DNA from: Phocoena phocoena
Taxonomy: Eukaryota > Chordata > Mammalia > Artiodactyla > Phocoenidae
Reading direction: 5' to 3'
DNA: 64,000 bases
Assembly: GCF_963924675.1 (NCBI RefSeq)
Contig: NC_089220.1
Location: 52,896,639 to 52,960,638, forward strand
Shown here one piece after another: positions 1 to 11,345 of this stretch. Within the stretch, counting starts at the first letter, position 1, and each line of letters opens with the position of its first letter. A model generated the notes under the pieces. That model did not search any database. It had not been told where the DNA came from and saw only the letters and a program-made list of their open reading frames with translations. The translations under genes and the position numbers were made by a program.

Positions 1-1514
1 TAAAAAGTTCTCTGCAGAGTATCCATAATATTTATAAGTAAATATATATGTTATTACATAGAAAAAGTATGACTTAAAAACTTGACATTTTAATGTGAAA
101 TATGCCAGTTCAGAATCCATCTATCATAAGTTTATGTCTGTTTGGAAACAGAAGTGAAAGTTAGGGAGAGATAAATATTCCATATATTTGTATATGGACT
201 ACTTTATTGACATTATTAATATAAAGCTTAATAAATTATGATTGGTGATTTCATTACCATGAACCTACATTGAGTATATTGGAATTAAGGAATTGGAATT
301 CAAAATTTGAATAGGGCAGGGGTTAAACTCTGGGTAGAAACTGAAATCGTTTTCTTAAAGGAATATTTACAACTGATTGAATTTAATTTCAATTGTACTA
401 ATTTTCCATAAGATGAGCTAAAATGTATTCTTATTTTTCAATAAAATTATGGGAAATTTTATGAAATGGGGATTAGCATATTAGTTTCAGTTTGTTTTCG
501 TATGGCTTTTAATTGTTGTCCTGGATTTCCAGGATATCATTTTTATTTCTTGAGACATCAGTATATTTAAATGTATACGTTTAATCAAATATACATTGTG
601 TTAAATTCATATCAAATATTAGTTACATTTTAGATCTCAAAGTTTAGATTTAACTTACTTTTCCTTTTGATATTTTCCTTCTGCAGATAGCTGTATGTTA
701 TTTTCCCTTGGATTTTCTTTCAATAAATGAAATAATGTTAAATACTCTGTTAGCGTTTTGGGGAAATTTCTGCTGTCAATAAGCACTGAAGTTAAAAACA
801 AAAAACTATTTAGAATAGCAATTATATTTTCAAATTAAGATGAAAATGCCATCATTTCTCTCACTATTAAAAAGCTTTTATAGACTTAACACTGCAGTGG
901 AGCACAATTAGCCCATTAAAGATATGTGTTGATTTTCACATCCTTTGTGAGGGATCATTTATAAGATTGTGTTAAACAAGTAGGCACTAAAATCTTCCTG
1001 AATGAACTGTGATTTAAGAATGATGGTTCAATTTGGTAACTGTGGGCTTCTGTATGGTATGTGAATAACTGACTGAAGATTAACAGTACTGCTGTTTTCC
1101 AGGATGAAAGTTTTAATCACATATTTCACAGCGGCACTGTAGGCTAAATGTGGGCCTTCCGAGGGAAATAAATAATACTGCTTGACAACGATTTGCCTGA
1201 ACCAAAGTATAAATGGAATCCTAAGCCTTGCTTATTATTGTTTCCCTACTGCCTATTTAGCTTAGTTTTTTCTTCTTCTTTGTTATTATATCTCTAAATA
1301 TATCCATGAAATTTTTGAAATACAGGTGCAATTAACATTAACAGACCTAGTAACCATCTTTAGAAATCAACTCCCTAACTGCTCCCTAAGTGCATATTAA
1401 AGTACTGTTTATTCTTCATAAGCTGTTTTGTTTAATAGTCAAATTAAGGACTTTGTCCATATTTGATTCCTATCGTACTTATATTCCATTAAATTATTAT
1501 TTAGTAGTCTGCAT
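1..1514. other. Non-coding stretch with no recognised repeat
   Basis: AT-rich DNA with no supportable gene, SINE or LINE. No open reading frame of 60 codons or more starts here. Positions about 880-1200 are more complex than their surroundings and could include conserved non-coding sequence, but nothing visible proves this. Confidence 0.6.
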
Positions 1515-1640
1515 ATCTGCTTCCCAGCTGAAGTTGTAACCTCCTCCATGGCAAGGACTATGTCTTTTCACAAATTTAAGAGCTTCCAACTTACATAGGT
1601 TCTATAGAGATTATTGAATTAATGATTACTGAATTAATCC
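1515..1640 (+). repeat. L2 LINE 3'-end fragment, degraded
   Basis: The order 'aacctcctccatggcaagga', 'actatgtctttt' and 'attattgaattaatga' follows the known L2 3' end (clear-cut 'gtaagctcc..gagggcagggac', then a tail like 'ttgttgaatgaatga'). It is heavily diverged, so this rests on spaced motifs. No TSD is visible. Confidence 0.4.
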
Positions 1641-3304
1641 ATGATTTAGACCTGCATTTAGAATGGAACTTATTCAATGAATGTAGGAAATAAGCAGTAA
1701 TATCACCTTTCAGTTATAAAATCAATGACATTTCACGGACAGAAGACATCTATGTGCTGAGAAAAATGAGGAGTCGAGGAAAATGAAACATCAGTTTAAG
1801 CATTTCCAACACAATTTTCTGGCACTTCTTAGTTTAACAGAAAATGATTGTATTTCTTCATAAAAGGGCAAACGTTGTTAATATTTCTGCAAACAAAATC
1901 ATTATATGGTTAAACTAAGGAAAAGGAGGCTAATTCTGTTTTGTGTTAGATGCCATCCTTATACGTGAGAATAATATGACATAGAATCTCTTCTTTTAAC
2001 CAAAATGTATTAATTATAGAATATTATGCTTAATTTTATATTAGGGAGATCACGTGAGCTGACTTCAGTCTTAGCTCCTTTGTAGAGTTGGTTGTAGTAT
2101 ATATGTTTTGGGATCCAGTCATCCACTAAACATGATACGAAGTATATTTTAATATGCAAATATTTTAAAGGGTTGTATAATAATTTGAATTATAAAACAC
2201 AATTATAAAAAAAGAAGATATTTATTTAGTTCTGGGTAATATTTTAGGTGCAAAAACTAGACTTGTATACATGGGACAAAATAATGAGAAAGAAATTTAT
2301 TTTCAAAATTGGTAACTGTTGAACAGAGACGACTATAATTTTATTATTTTATTTTGTTTCAGCTTTGAATTATATGTCTCAATTTCCAAAATTGACACAA
2401 TTCAGCAGGCTAATGAGCCCAAAATAAAAGATGGTACAGTGCTAGTATGTGGCAAATAGGAAATAATTAATAGTTAATTTACAAAAATAAGTAGTACACT
2501 GTTATAATTTTTTAATGAAACAAACATGCATCTTTTATTTTTCATTTAGTTTTTGACAATATCATATACAAAAGTGGGATTTTATGTGTGCTCAAAAGGC
2601 CTTTACAGTGCAGGAGTATCTGAGGGCACTGGAAGGGTATCCATTCTGAATCAACATCCCACACCAGGAGTGAGATTCCTCACTCAGCAGTCCATTCCTT
2701 CATGCCTGGTGTTGCTTTCTCCATTTAGTCTTCTTTCAAACTATAAATATTCCCATCAGGAAAACATATTAGTCCCTAATATTTGGGGGTAACATTTTAT
2801 CAGCTCACAGTCTTCAAATATCTAGCAAAATTGACTGAGTAAACCCTGGACCTACTGGAAGGGGCTAAGGAACACGAAGGAGATGCATGCAGAGACGAGA
2901 GGTACAGGATTTCAAAGACTGCATTCATTTCACAGTTTTTCTGAGGACAGCTCCAGATTACATATCTAGTATATAAAATAGGGATAGAATGAGAGGAATG
3001 TCAGGCTGTCAGACACAGGCAAAGGCTCAAAGAACAGAGTGAGAGAGCTTCTAGGACAGAAACATAAACAATGAAGTCACAGAGAGGGGACAGTGTGAAT
3101 AGATGTGGATGATGCATTTAAAAATGAAACTGATCAAACTAGATTGTTCACACCAGTAGAAAGGAGAGAAAAGGAAAATTACATAACTAGATGCATTCTG
3201 TTGAGGGTCATAATCTAAAAAATGAAAATAAAATGTTTAGATCAAGTAAGTTTGAAAAGGAACTACAATAAATATATTGTACCACCACTTTTTCATTATA
3301 CAAT
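1641..3304. other. Non-coding stretch with no recognised repeat
   Basis: No recognisable repeat or gene. An open frame of 79 codons starts at 2553 on the + strand, but it has no domain, no homolog I recognise and no splice or promoter context. It is treated as chance. Confidence 0.55.
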
Positions 3305-3480
3305 TTTAGTTTTAGTTAACTTATTCAATGTCCCTAACAACTCAGTTTCCTCCCCTGTAAAATAGGGATAATATCATCGGTAATAATATAGTATTTCATA
3401 GGATTGCAAGGAGGCTCAAATGACATAAACTACATAAGACACTTAATTTCCTAGAACACAGTAAGAATTAATGAACAGTT
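3305..3480 (+). repeat. MIR SINE fragment
   Basis: The segment contains the MIR core 'ctcagtttcctcccctgtaaaatagggataat' in spaced form, then the usual 'ataggattgcaaggaggctcaaatgacat' region and 'ctagaacacagtaagaatta'. This is the 3' two-thirds of a MIR in + orientation. It is ancient and shared across mammals. Confidence 0.75.
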
Positions 3481-4301
3481 TTTACTGATATGCATGCTAT
3501 TCTTAGAGAAGGAAGGAGAGAAAGTTGAGAATCATGACATCTGTTACCTTCCACATATGCCAAGTTTGGAAATAAGCATTTTCAAATTGTTTTCACTCTC
3601 TCTAATAATCTTACTTCGAGCCCATGCATATGCACACATTCATACATACATGTCATTAATATGATTTATCATTTTCCAAGTGTTTTCACACACATTGTTT
3701 CATCTGTTCTAACCCAAAATGTTTGGTGACTTCCCCGTGGTGGGTGTGAATTGAGGTATGATGGATGTCGTCCTGTCCTCTTTCCATCACCTTGCCTCTC
3801 ACAGCATGTATATGGGCACCTGTTCACAGTGACCCAGGACTGAAAAGAACAGTGTTTAATAAGCAATGTCTTTTGTTTTTTATTATCCAGGGAGCCTCCA
3901 TACTATATGAAATCTAAAACAACATTATTTTGTGTACCACTAAGAAGAAAAAGAACCACATTTTTACTGTGATTGTAAGACACCATAAGTTATAACAGGC
4001 AGTCCTATTTCAGAGATGTCAAACTGTGAAAAAATTGAATCTTAAGATTAATGAAATATGACATCATTTTTAATGTACTAGATATTTCATTTGAAACTTA
4101 CAGAAACCTGCTTTGTGTATTATAATGCAGTTGGACTCTGTCTTTAATGTGAATCAAAAGCTTCTAGAATGGTTGAAAATATAGATTCCAGAGTCTTGGC
4201 ACCAGATGTTTTGAGCTAGAGGGAGAAGACAGGGGTTTTTTAACAAGCCACTTAAATAATTCTGACATTTGTGATTAAAAGAGCCACAATTTGATAAAGA
4301 T
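3481..4301. other. Non-coding stretch with no recognised repeat
   Basis: No gene or confident repeat. A 65-codon frame on the minus strand (3669-3866) has no recognisable domain. Part of 3640-3720 vaguely resembles a MIR-like element but is too diverged to call. Confidence 0.5.
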
Positions 4302-4650
4302 TGGTGTAGTGGAAAGAATATAAGTTCAAATCCTGATTTTTACCACTAGTAGCTGTGTGACCTTGAGCAGATGTTTTAAAAGCCTTGAGCCTTAGTGCTC
4401 TCGGAGACACCATAGAGCGGTCTGCAGTCAGACTGCCAGGTTCTTCATTATGTAATCTCCCTCAGTTCCCTTATCTATAGAGTGGGGTTATCTAATTAAT
4501 GAGCTAATATGTGTAAAACATGTAGAACATTCCTGGTCTATAACAAGCACCACATAATATCTTGCTCGTCTGCAAAATTGGGATAGTAATAACAGTACTC
4601 GCCTCAATGCCATGATGAGTAAATGAGGCAATGCATCTCAAGTATTTGGT
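4302..4650 (+). repeat. Two MIR SINEs, one apparently inside the other
   Basis: The first MIR begins near 4302 with its tRNA-like head and the core 'tagctgtgtgaccttgagca', then breaks near 4396. A second MIR head ('agactgccaggttc') and 3' half fill about 4411-4560 ('ttcccttatctatagagtgg'). From about 4567, 'ctgcaaaattgggatagtaa' supplies the missing 3' half of the first copy. Both are in + orientation. The simplest reading is a MIR inserted into a MIR; a partial tandem duplication is the alternative. Confidence 0.65.
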
Positions 4651-5148
4651 AAAGAGAAAAGTGTTTTGTTTTGTTTTGTTAGATACTGGCTTAACAAAGT
4701 AAGATCTTTCAAAATAAATTCTTTAAAACTTCTTTTCATGGCTAATCCTTATTTCCTTTTCCTTGTTTTCTTGAAGATGAACATCTTGAAGACGGACAAG
4801 GAAAAATTTTCTATAGTATTTGAATGTTCTTATTTATCTGGCATGAAGTAGATTAGCCCTCCAAATGACATAGGCCCTATGGCATTACTTTATAATGTAA
4901 ATGATTTTTTGAATAATCACGCTTATTTTAGGATATAAAAAATCGTTAGAAAAAGTAGACAATTGTTAGTAAACAAGAACAAGTTTGACATTCTTCAGAA
5001 GTTGCCATTGATATTTACATATGTGTTGATGTTCTAGACAGAAATGCTGCTCAGTTTTTAAAATAAACTTTTATTTTGAGATAATTATAGATTCATTGTA
5101 GTTGTAAGAGATCATATAGAGAGATCCTGTTTCCCGAGTGATAACATC

Positions 5149-5154
5149 ATGTAT

Positions 5155-5194
<40 letters not shown>
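5149..5194 (+). repeat. (TG)n microsatellite
   Basis: An almost pure TG run follows ATGTATGTGTATG. It sits inside the old L1 3' UTR, where L1M elements often carry a TG tract. A SINE landed directly after it. Confidence 0.95.
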
Positions 5195-5196
<2 letters not shown>

Positions 5197-5211
5197 AGTT
5201 CTGTGTATTTT

Positions 5212-5558
5212 AAAAAATTAATTATTTATTTTTTGGCTGTATTGGGTCTTCATTGCTGTGCGCAGGCTTTCTCTAGTTGCGGCGAGCGAGGGCTACTCTT
5301 CCTTGCAGTGCGCGGGCTTCTCATTGCGGTGGTTTCTCTTTGTTGCGGAACACAGGCTCTAGGCACGCGGACTGCAGTAGCTGTGGCACACGGGCTCAGT
5401 AGTTGTGGCTCATGGGCTCTTAGAGCTCAGGCTCAGTAGTTGTGGCACACGGGTTTAGTTGCTCCATGGCATGTAGGATCTTCCTGGATCAGGGCTCGAA
5501 CCTGTGTCCCCTGCATTGGCAGGCGGATTCTTAACCACTGCGCCACCAGGGAAGTCCC
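5212..5558 (-). mobile_element. CHR SINE, long subtype, with 16-bp TSD
   Basis: This is a full-length reverse copy. The + strand ends '..gcgccaccagggaagtccc', the complement of the tRNA-derived head, and starts with an A/T-rich tail. The B box is visible as the complement of 'gggctcgaacc'. A perfect 16-bp TSD (tagttctgtgtatttt) lies at 5196-5211 and 5559-5574, so the boundaries are exact. The long body (repeated 'agttgtggcacacgggctc'-like units) marks the older CHR subtype. It splits an old L1. Frames read through it are not genes. Confidence 0.97.
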
Positions 5559-6645
5559 TAGTTCTGTGTATTTTTATCACATCTGTAGGTTCATGTATTC
5601 ACCACCACATACAAGGTGCACAGTTCAGTCACCACAGGAACCCCTGTAGTGTTGCCATTTTATAACCACATCCACTTCCCTTCTGCCTCCCCTCCTCCAA
5701 CCCATCCCATAATCATGGCAACAACTAACCTGTTCTTCATTTCTACAATTTTGTCCTTTCAAGAATGTTATATAAATGCTATCAAACACTATATAAATTG
5801 GGAGGATTGGCTTTTTGCATTCAGCATAATTCCCTGGAGAATTATCCATGTTGTGGCATGTATCATTAGCTTGTGCCTTTATATTGCAGAGTAGTATTGC
5901 ATAGTATGAATGTACCAGTTTGTGTAACCATTCACCCATTGAAGGGCATCTGAGTTGTTTCCAGTGTTCAGTTATTACAAATAAAGCTGCTATGAACATT
6001 CATGTACACATTGTTTTGTGAACATAAGTTTCCATTCCCAAGGAAAATGTTCAGGAGTGCAACTGCTGGCTGGTATGGTAATTGTATGTTTAGTTTTATA
6101 AGAAACTACCAAATTGTTTTCCAGAGTGGGTGCACCATTTTCCATTCCCACTGGCAATGTATGAGTAATCCGATTTCTATGCATTCTCACCAAATTTGGT
6201 GTTGTCACCACGTTTTTTACTTCAATATTCTGATGGAGGTGTCATGATATCACATTGAGGTTTTGCATTTTCTTAACAGCTAATGAAGTTGAACACCGTT
6301 TCATTTGCCATCTGAATATCCTCTTCTGTGAAATGTTTAGCTACGTCCTTTGTCATTTTTCTAATTAGATTTTAATTGTTGAGTTTTGAGAGCTCTTTTT
6401 ATATTCTACATGTAAGTCATTTGTGGGGTATGTGGTTTTTAAGTAGTTCCTCCCAATTTATACCTTGTCTTGTCATTCTCTTCACATGGTATTTTGCAGA
6501 GCAAAAGTTTTTAGTATTGATGAGGTCTAATTTATTTTTTCCTTTTTTGGATTATGCTCGTGGTGTCATCTAAGAACTCTTTGCCTAGCCCTAGATACTA
6601 AATATTTTCTCTCTGTTGTTCTTTTAAAAACAATGGTGTCTTTAT

Positions 6646-8690
6646 CCCAAGATGGAAAACTGGACAAATTTTAAGTCCTGTTTTAATGTTAGGTACATTT
6701 ATTTTAGTTTAAATATATAATATTTTCTCATAGCAATGATGGAAGATGTTTAAACAGAGCAGTAAATGAGGTTAACAAATTTAGGTATTTTAGATATTAA
6801 ATCAAAATTTTGAATGTTACATTTAAAGTTATATGATATGATAATACAACCATATAAAGAGAAGAAAGTTGCATCTCTTCATCTCAAGACATACCAAAAG
6901 ATTACTGCTTTTATTTTTTTCAAATTCTTCCTTAATTTCACTTATAGAAACTGTGTAATGAAAATCAGACAGCCATGCAAATAATCATGTATTAGGTATT
7001 GTGGCCACTTATAATAGTGAGAAAACTAGAAACAATATAAATGTCCATCAGTAAGGGAATGATTAAATAAAGCATGGTTGTGCACTCCCATATGGACTCC
7101 AACTTTCACACAGCAGTACAGCCTGAAGACTGCCAATTTTGTGAGAGATTTCTTCAGTGGCTACACGTGCACTATAGTTCAAAAGTGCCAGGAATTAACA
7201 TCACTCAGCACCGGCAGTCCTCACGCAATGCATAATGCCCTAGCTTTCTAGCCCTGAGGGAGAATAACTCCAAAATGCCCATTCTACAGACTCCCAGAGT
7301 TCCCCATGGGACCAAGTTCATTATCCTTGGATTAAGAGAAAATTTTTTTTGGTTGCCTTTCCTTCCCTTTATCACTTCCTCATATCCCTGTTAGAATTTC
7401 CTTGAATCATCTTCCAGAAAAAATATTGCACTGAAACCTTGTCTTGAAGACTGCTTCTGAGACAACCAAACTAAGACAATTATCTATAGGAGAGAGAAGC
7501 AGGCATCTCTTTTTTAAAATGGGCTTGAACTTCATATAACACATAAATATGTTTACTATATATTGTTGGGTTAAAAACATACATAACATTACATGTAGTC
7601 TGATATATTTATAAAAATACATATGCCTCAAACTTGTAACGTTCTTCTTGTCTGGTTGGTTTTGTTTAGCAAAGTTTGATTTTCTATTTCATTCCTGGAT
7701 TCTTAATTTTTTGGACATTAAACGTATGTTAATTTTATAGTCTCAAAAAACATAACAAAAAATCCTAGGGAGAGGAAAGGAAGAAAATGGCTCCGTGTAG
7801 GGAAAGATTTTGGGGTTTATTTTCCTTGTTCAAAAGTGGATCTTTTCTAGATTTAGGTGGCCTAGAAAATATAGCTTTAGGCATTCTATATGGAGGCATA
7901 AGACAGTAAGGAGAAACGCCATGTCCCCCTAGTGAGGTCTTAGGGATGTGCTGGCATAGTGAAAACAGAATTACAAGGGCAAAATATCATTGAATGTTGC
8001 CGCACGCTGGCAGAGGAAATTGGGTAACATTGTAGAGCCAAAATATGCTCTGCTTAATGCAGCATACTTAATTCAAAGCTTAAATTGGGAAATGTTAATT
8101 GAAAAAAAGTGAAAATCTTGTTTGTAAGTCAATGAAAACAATAATGTGCATTAATTATGAATAACAATAAAGAGTTTGCATGCCAGAAGAAATATGCAAA
8201 ATTCCTGTTTTAGAATATAATATACATGTTCCTCAAGACTATTTTTCTACTTTTATCGCTTCCCTCCTGTACACTAATTATTTGTTGATCTCAGTTATAG
8301 TCTCTCAACTGTATTTATTTGTTCTGGAAAATAGTACACTGTACATGAAAGTAATATTTGTCACAAAGAGTGCATTTCTTTTTACCTTTCTGGCCTGGTT
8401 AGCTCTGTTGTTTGGGGCATGTGCTAATGAGGCCAGTCCTGTATTTTCAAAAACGCCATCCTAATTAGCTGTGCATAGAGAGATGAACTCTGTGGATGCT
8501 CGCTGACAGTCTCAGTCAAACCAGTACTTTTTATTGGTCAGAAATAGGACTATGATTGCGTGGCTAAATTGATGGTTTTCATTATTACGATAGAATAAAA
8601 ATTTCAAAACCTTGTTTTATCTTGGTGTATTAATAGCCACCACTTCTCCAGTATGCCTCATGCCTAGTATAGCACTAACAGTCATTATAA
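6646..8690. other. Mostly unique non-coding DNA
   Basis: No host gene is supported. A short + strand L1-like remnant occurs at about 6985-7080. The frame at 8180-8464 (94 codons) has hydrophobic stretches but no recognised family and no gene context. The part from about 7990 to 8600 is the best conserved-element candidate of the interval (see findings). Confidence 0.5.
6985..7080 (+). repeat. Ancient L1 fragment
   Basis: The string 'aatataaatgtccatcagta' followed by 'agggaatgattaaataaagc' is typical of the L1 segment just before the 3' UTR, in + orientation. It is about 100 bp with no boundaries visible. Confidence 0.45.
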
Positions 8691-9590
8691 TGTGAGCCAG
8701 AAACCTGGGAATCATCCTTGATGCCTCCTTATTCTTCATCCCTATATCCAATCCATCAGCATGTCTTGATTTTGCCTCCTAAATATATTTTGAATCTGTC
8801 TTCTTGCCACCATTTCTGCTGTCTCTGCCCCAGACAAAGTTACTATGAACTCTCGCTAGGATACTGCATTAGCCTCTCATTGTAGATTTCTGCATCTTAC
8901 ACTGGCACCCTCACTCATTCTTCACCTTGTAGCTTAGGTATATATACATCTTAAAATATAATACAAATATAAGTTCATTCTCCTTCTTGAAACCTTTGAA
9001 TGGATTCCCATTTCTTGCCAAATAAAAACTGAATTCCTTAAGGCAGCGTAAGAAAACCTGCATGATCTGGCTTCTTTTCACCAATCTAGCCTCATCTTAA
9101 ACTGGATACTGGTGCTTCCCAGTACCGATCGTATTATGCAGTCTATCACTGGCACTCATCAAATTAAGATGAAGGAATGAATGATTAACCTACCATTCTC
9201 ATGCTTGCTCATGTTGCTGAAGACACAGATTTTCTTCAGTTTCACCAATGCTGCTTCCATACACAGGGCCTTTTTCCTGCTTTTCCTATGTTTCAGATAC
9301 TCTAAGCCCTCTTTCCCCTTTGCCCAGTTTGTTCTTCATCTCAGCTTATACAAGAGTTCTTCTGGGAATCCTTTCTTCATCGTTTAGACCAGATCAGTTT
9401 CTTCTATTATATCTTCCCACTATCTTGTCTTAAAACATTTCTCAAATGTTTAATTGAATATTTGTGTATTGATTATTATGAATTCCCTTACTTTACTGTG
9501 AGCTCTATGAAGCCAGAGGAAACATGCTTATTTTGCTTACCATCTTTTTAAAATTCAGAATAAGATATCAAATATTTTGTAAAGCAATGA
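8690..9590 (+). mobile_element. L2 LINE fragment
   Basis: Recognisable L2 landmarks occur in order: 'ctgggaatcatccttgatgc', 'tccaatccatcagcatgtct', 'tttgcctcctaaatatattt', 'cctgcatgatctggcttctt', 'cacagggcctttttcctgct' and 'ctgtgagctctatgaagcca'. This is the 3' part of ORF2 plus the 3' UTR, in sense. No coding capacity remains. The small frames at 9181-9433 are decay products. Confidence 0.8.
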
Positions 9591-10093
9591 TGAATGACTA
9601 TATTCCCCCGCCCTGCAACTTTGATCTTTCAGAAGCCAAGTCCAAAGACTTACCCCCTAATTCATTCTGTTTAGTTACTTTTTGATAAATTATTTTTGAT
9701 AAATGTTCATCACACTTTTTTGAAATAACCAACTTTTTAAAATTACCAACATTGGTATATGTTATAGTATTTGCTGGCTTTTCCTGATTGGTTTGGATAA
9801 TATCTATTGCCTGCATGCCACATATTCCTTCTTCCATCTTTAACTGTAAATATTTTCCAATGGTCTAAATTTTTTTTTGGTCCCATCCCATCCACTACCA
9901 AAAAGCCCTTCAATGGATGATGTTCAAATTGACCTTACTCTCCAGGCCTGCATCTTTTATATAGATTCAAGATTTATGCTGAATTCTACTCTCTATAGTC
10001 CAAATCAGTAATCCTGAAAAGCATTTTGATCCCTAAAAAACAAATTCTTCTCCTGAATTCTCAAATTCTTCATCTGAATTCTCTGTCTCATTA

Positions 10094-10118
10094 ATTTGAC
10101 CACCATTGGTGGTCAAAT
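10094..10118. other. 25-bp perfect palindrome
   Basis: Arms atttgaccacca (10094-10105) and tggtggtcaaat (10107-10118) are exact reverse complements around a single T. Each half contains GACCACC, close to the GLI half-site GACCACCCA but with a mismatch. It may be a regulatory site, a hairpin or chance. Confidence 0.9.
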
Positions 10119-10289
10119 GCTACCATTTTCCAGTGAACTATGTTTAACTATGCTCAAAACCTGTAGAATCACTTTTGCCTCCATTTCCCTTGTATCCTAA
10201 ATTTAATCAGCAGTGCTTCCTCATTTCTGTCATCTTTAACTCTTTTTAAATTCCATTCTGCTTTTCACCAAAAATGACTGTCCAGACAG

Positions 10290-10968
10290 TGTAAAAGCAT
10301 CCTAACTCACGTCATTGCCCTTATGTCCCCTGTTCCTAAATTCATCATCATAACTGTGTCAAATTGGTCTTCCTAAATAGAGTCCCACTGCTTTACAAGA
10401 ATGTGGAGTCTCAACATATTGGTCCCCTTCTCAGGAATTCTTAGTGTCTACCTTTTATATACTGACTAAGGTACAAATGCCTAAGTGTATACCCACAAAT
10501 TTTCTTAAATGTTTCTGATACATCTTGCCAGATCACTATACACTGAAATTTTACCAGAAAGCATACCTTTCCTAGAACATATTCACCCTTTCTAAATTCT
10601 TTTTAGAAAGTTTTATCTTACTATTCCACTTGACTGAAGTGACTTCTAGCTTATGGTCTTGGGAGTTGGGAGTGGGGAGGTGGGGGGAGGGGAAAGTCCT
10701 ACCCATTCTTGGACATTCATGTCAAATGCTACTTTTTTACCTGATACCCTTCTCGAAATTCATAACATCTTTTGGCATCTCTTTTATGGAATAGATATTT
10801 TGCTTTATATTATAACTTTTAGGCCCTTGTCTTATTTCCTTAATAGAGACTGTAAGCTCCTTAAGAGCAGGAATTATTTTTTATTCATTTTATGTTCCCT
10901 GCAATGTCAGTTTCATGAATTGGCATATACTAAGTGCTCAATTAATATATATTCGTTGAATTAAACTA
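10290..10968 (+). mobile_element. L2 LINE 3'-end fragment
   Basis: The 3' end is clear: 'gactgtaagctccttaagag', 'caggaattattttttattca', 'ctaagtgctcaattaatata', then 'ttcgttgaatta'. Upstream parts such as 'tcaaatgctacttttttacc' and 'gatacccttctcg' fit L2 ('caaatgtcacctcctcag..'). It may begin further left, near 10030. It contains a G-rich tract at 10661-10692. Confidence 0.75.
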
Positions 10969-11189
10969 AATATGTAGGAAAACAAACTAACAAAAATGTA
11001 TATATATATAGAGAGAGAAAAAATATTCAAGAAATGACTGAAATTTGTACCTCAGAATGTATATAATAATTTATTGTTCCTTCTGTATCATTTGTTTTAT
11101 TACAGAATTTAATAATATTATTTATGTTTATAGGATTTAATTGTCTTCAATTTTTCTAACAAAACATTAATGTGATGTTCCCAAACGTT
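10969..11189. other. AT-rich non-coding DNA with short (TA)n
   Basis: A short TATATATATA run with GAGAGAGA lies near 11000-11016. Nothing else is recognised. Confidence 0.6.
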
Positions 11190-11345
11190 CTGTGAGATAG
11201 AACAAATAATAGCATGCTCAGTCTATAGACAAGGAAACCATAGCACAGGGATTTTATAACTAATCTACTTAAAGTAGCATGACTGATAACAAAGCCTGAA
11301 CTAAAATCAGGGTCTTTAGACATTTGTCACCATAACATACTCTCT
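11190..11345 (-). repeat. MIR SINE fragment, reverse
   Basis: 'tctatagacaaggaaaccat' and 'agcacagggattttataact' match the reverse MIR core ('tttacagatgaggaaactga..gcacagagaggttaagtaac'). 'aaagcctgaactaaaatcag' follows as the reverse of the tRNA-like part. Diverged. Confidence 0.65.

Larger units (their letters stand above)
5050..6645 (-). mobile_element. Old L1 (L1M-type) 3' end, split by a SINE
   Basis: A minus-strand L1 covers the 3' UTR and ORF2 C-terminus. On the + strand it begins 'aaataaacttttattttgag', passes a TG repeat, and resumes after the SINE with 'ttatcacatctgtaggttca'. It continues through old-L1 landmarks such as 'aataaagctgctatgaacat', 'gtttagttttataagaaact' and 'aagaactctttgcctagccc' (6570-6590). 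The minus-strand frame at 5625-5999 is a decayed ORF2 C-terminus. It is diverged and not mobile. Confidence 0.85.

Noticed and set aside
5149..5649. Open frames of 96 and 69 codons rich in C and G
   Set aside because: They read through the TG repeat and a reverse CHR SINE. Similar frames appear at the other SINE copies.
8180..8464. A 94-codon frame with hydrophobic stretches
   Set aside because: AT-rich DNA commonly gives F/L/I-rich chance frames. No signal peptide plus domain pattern or gene context.
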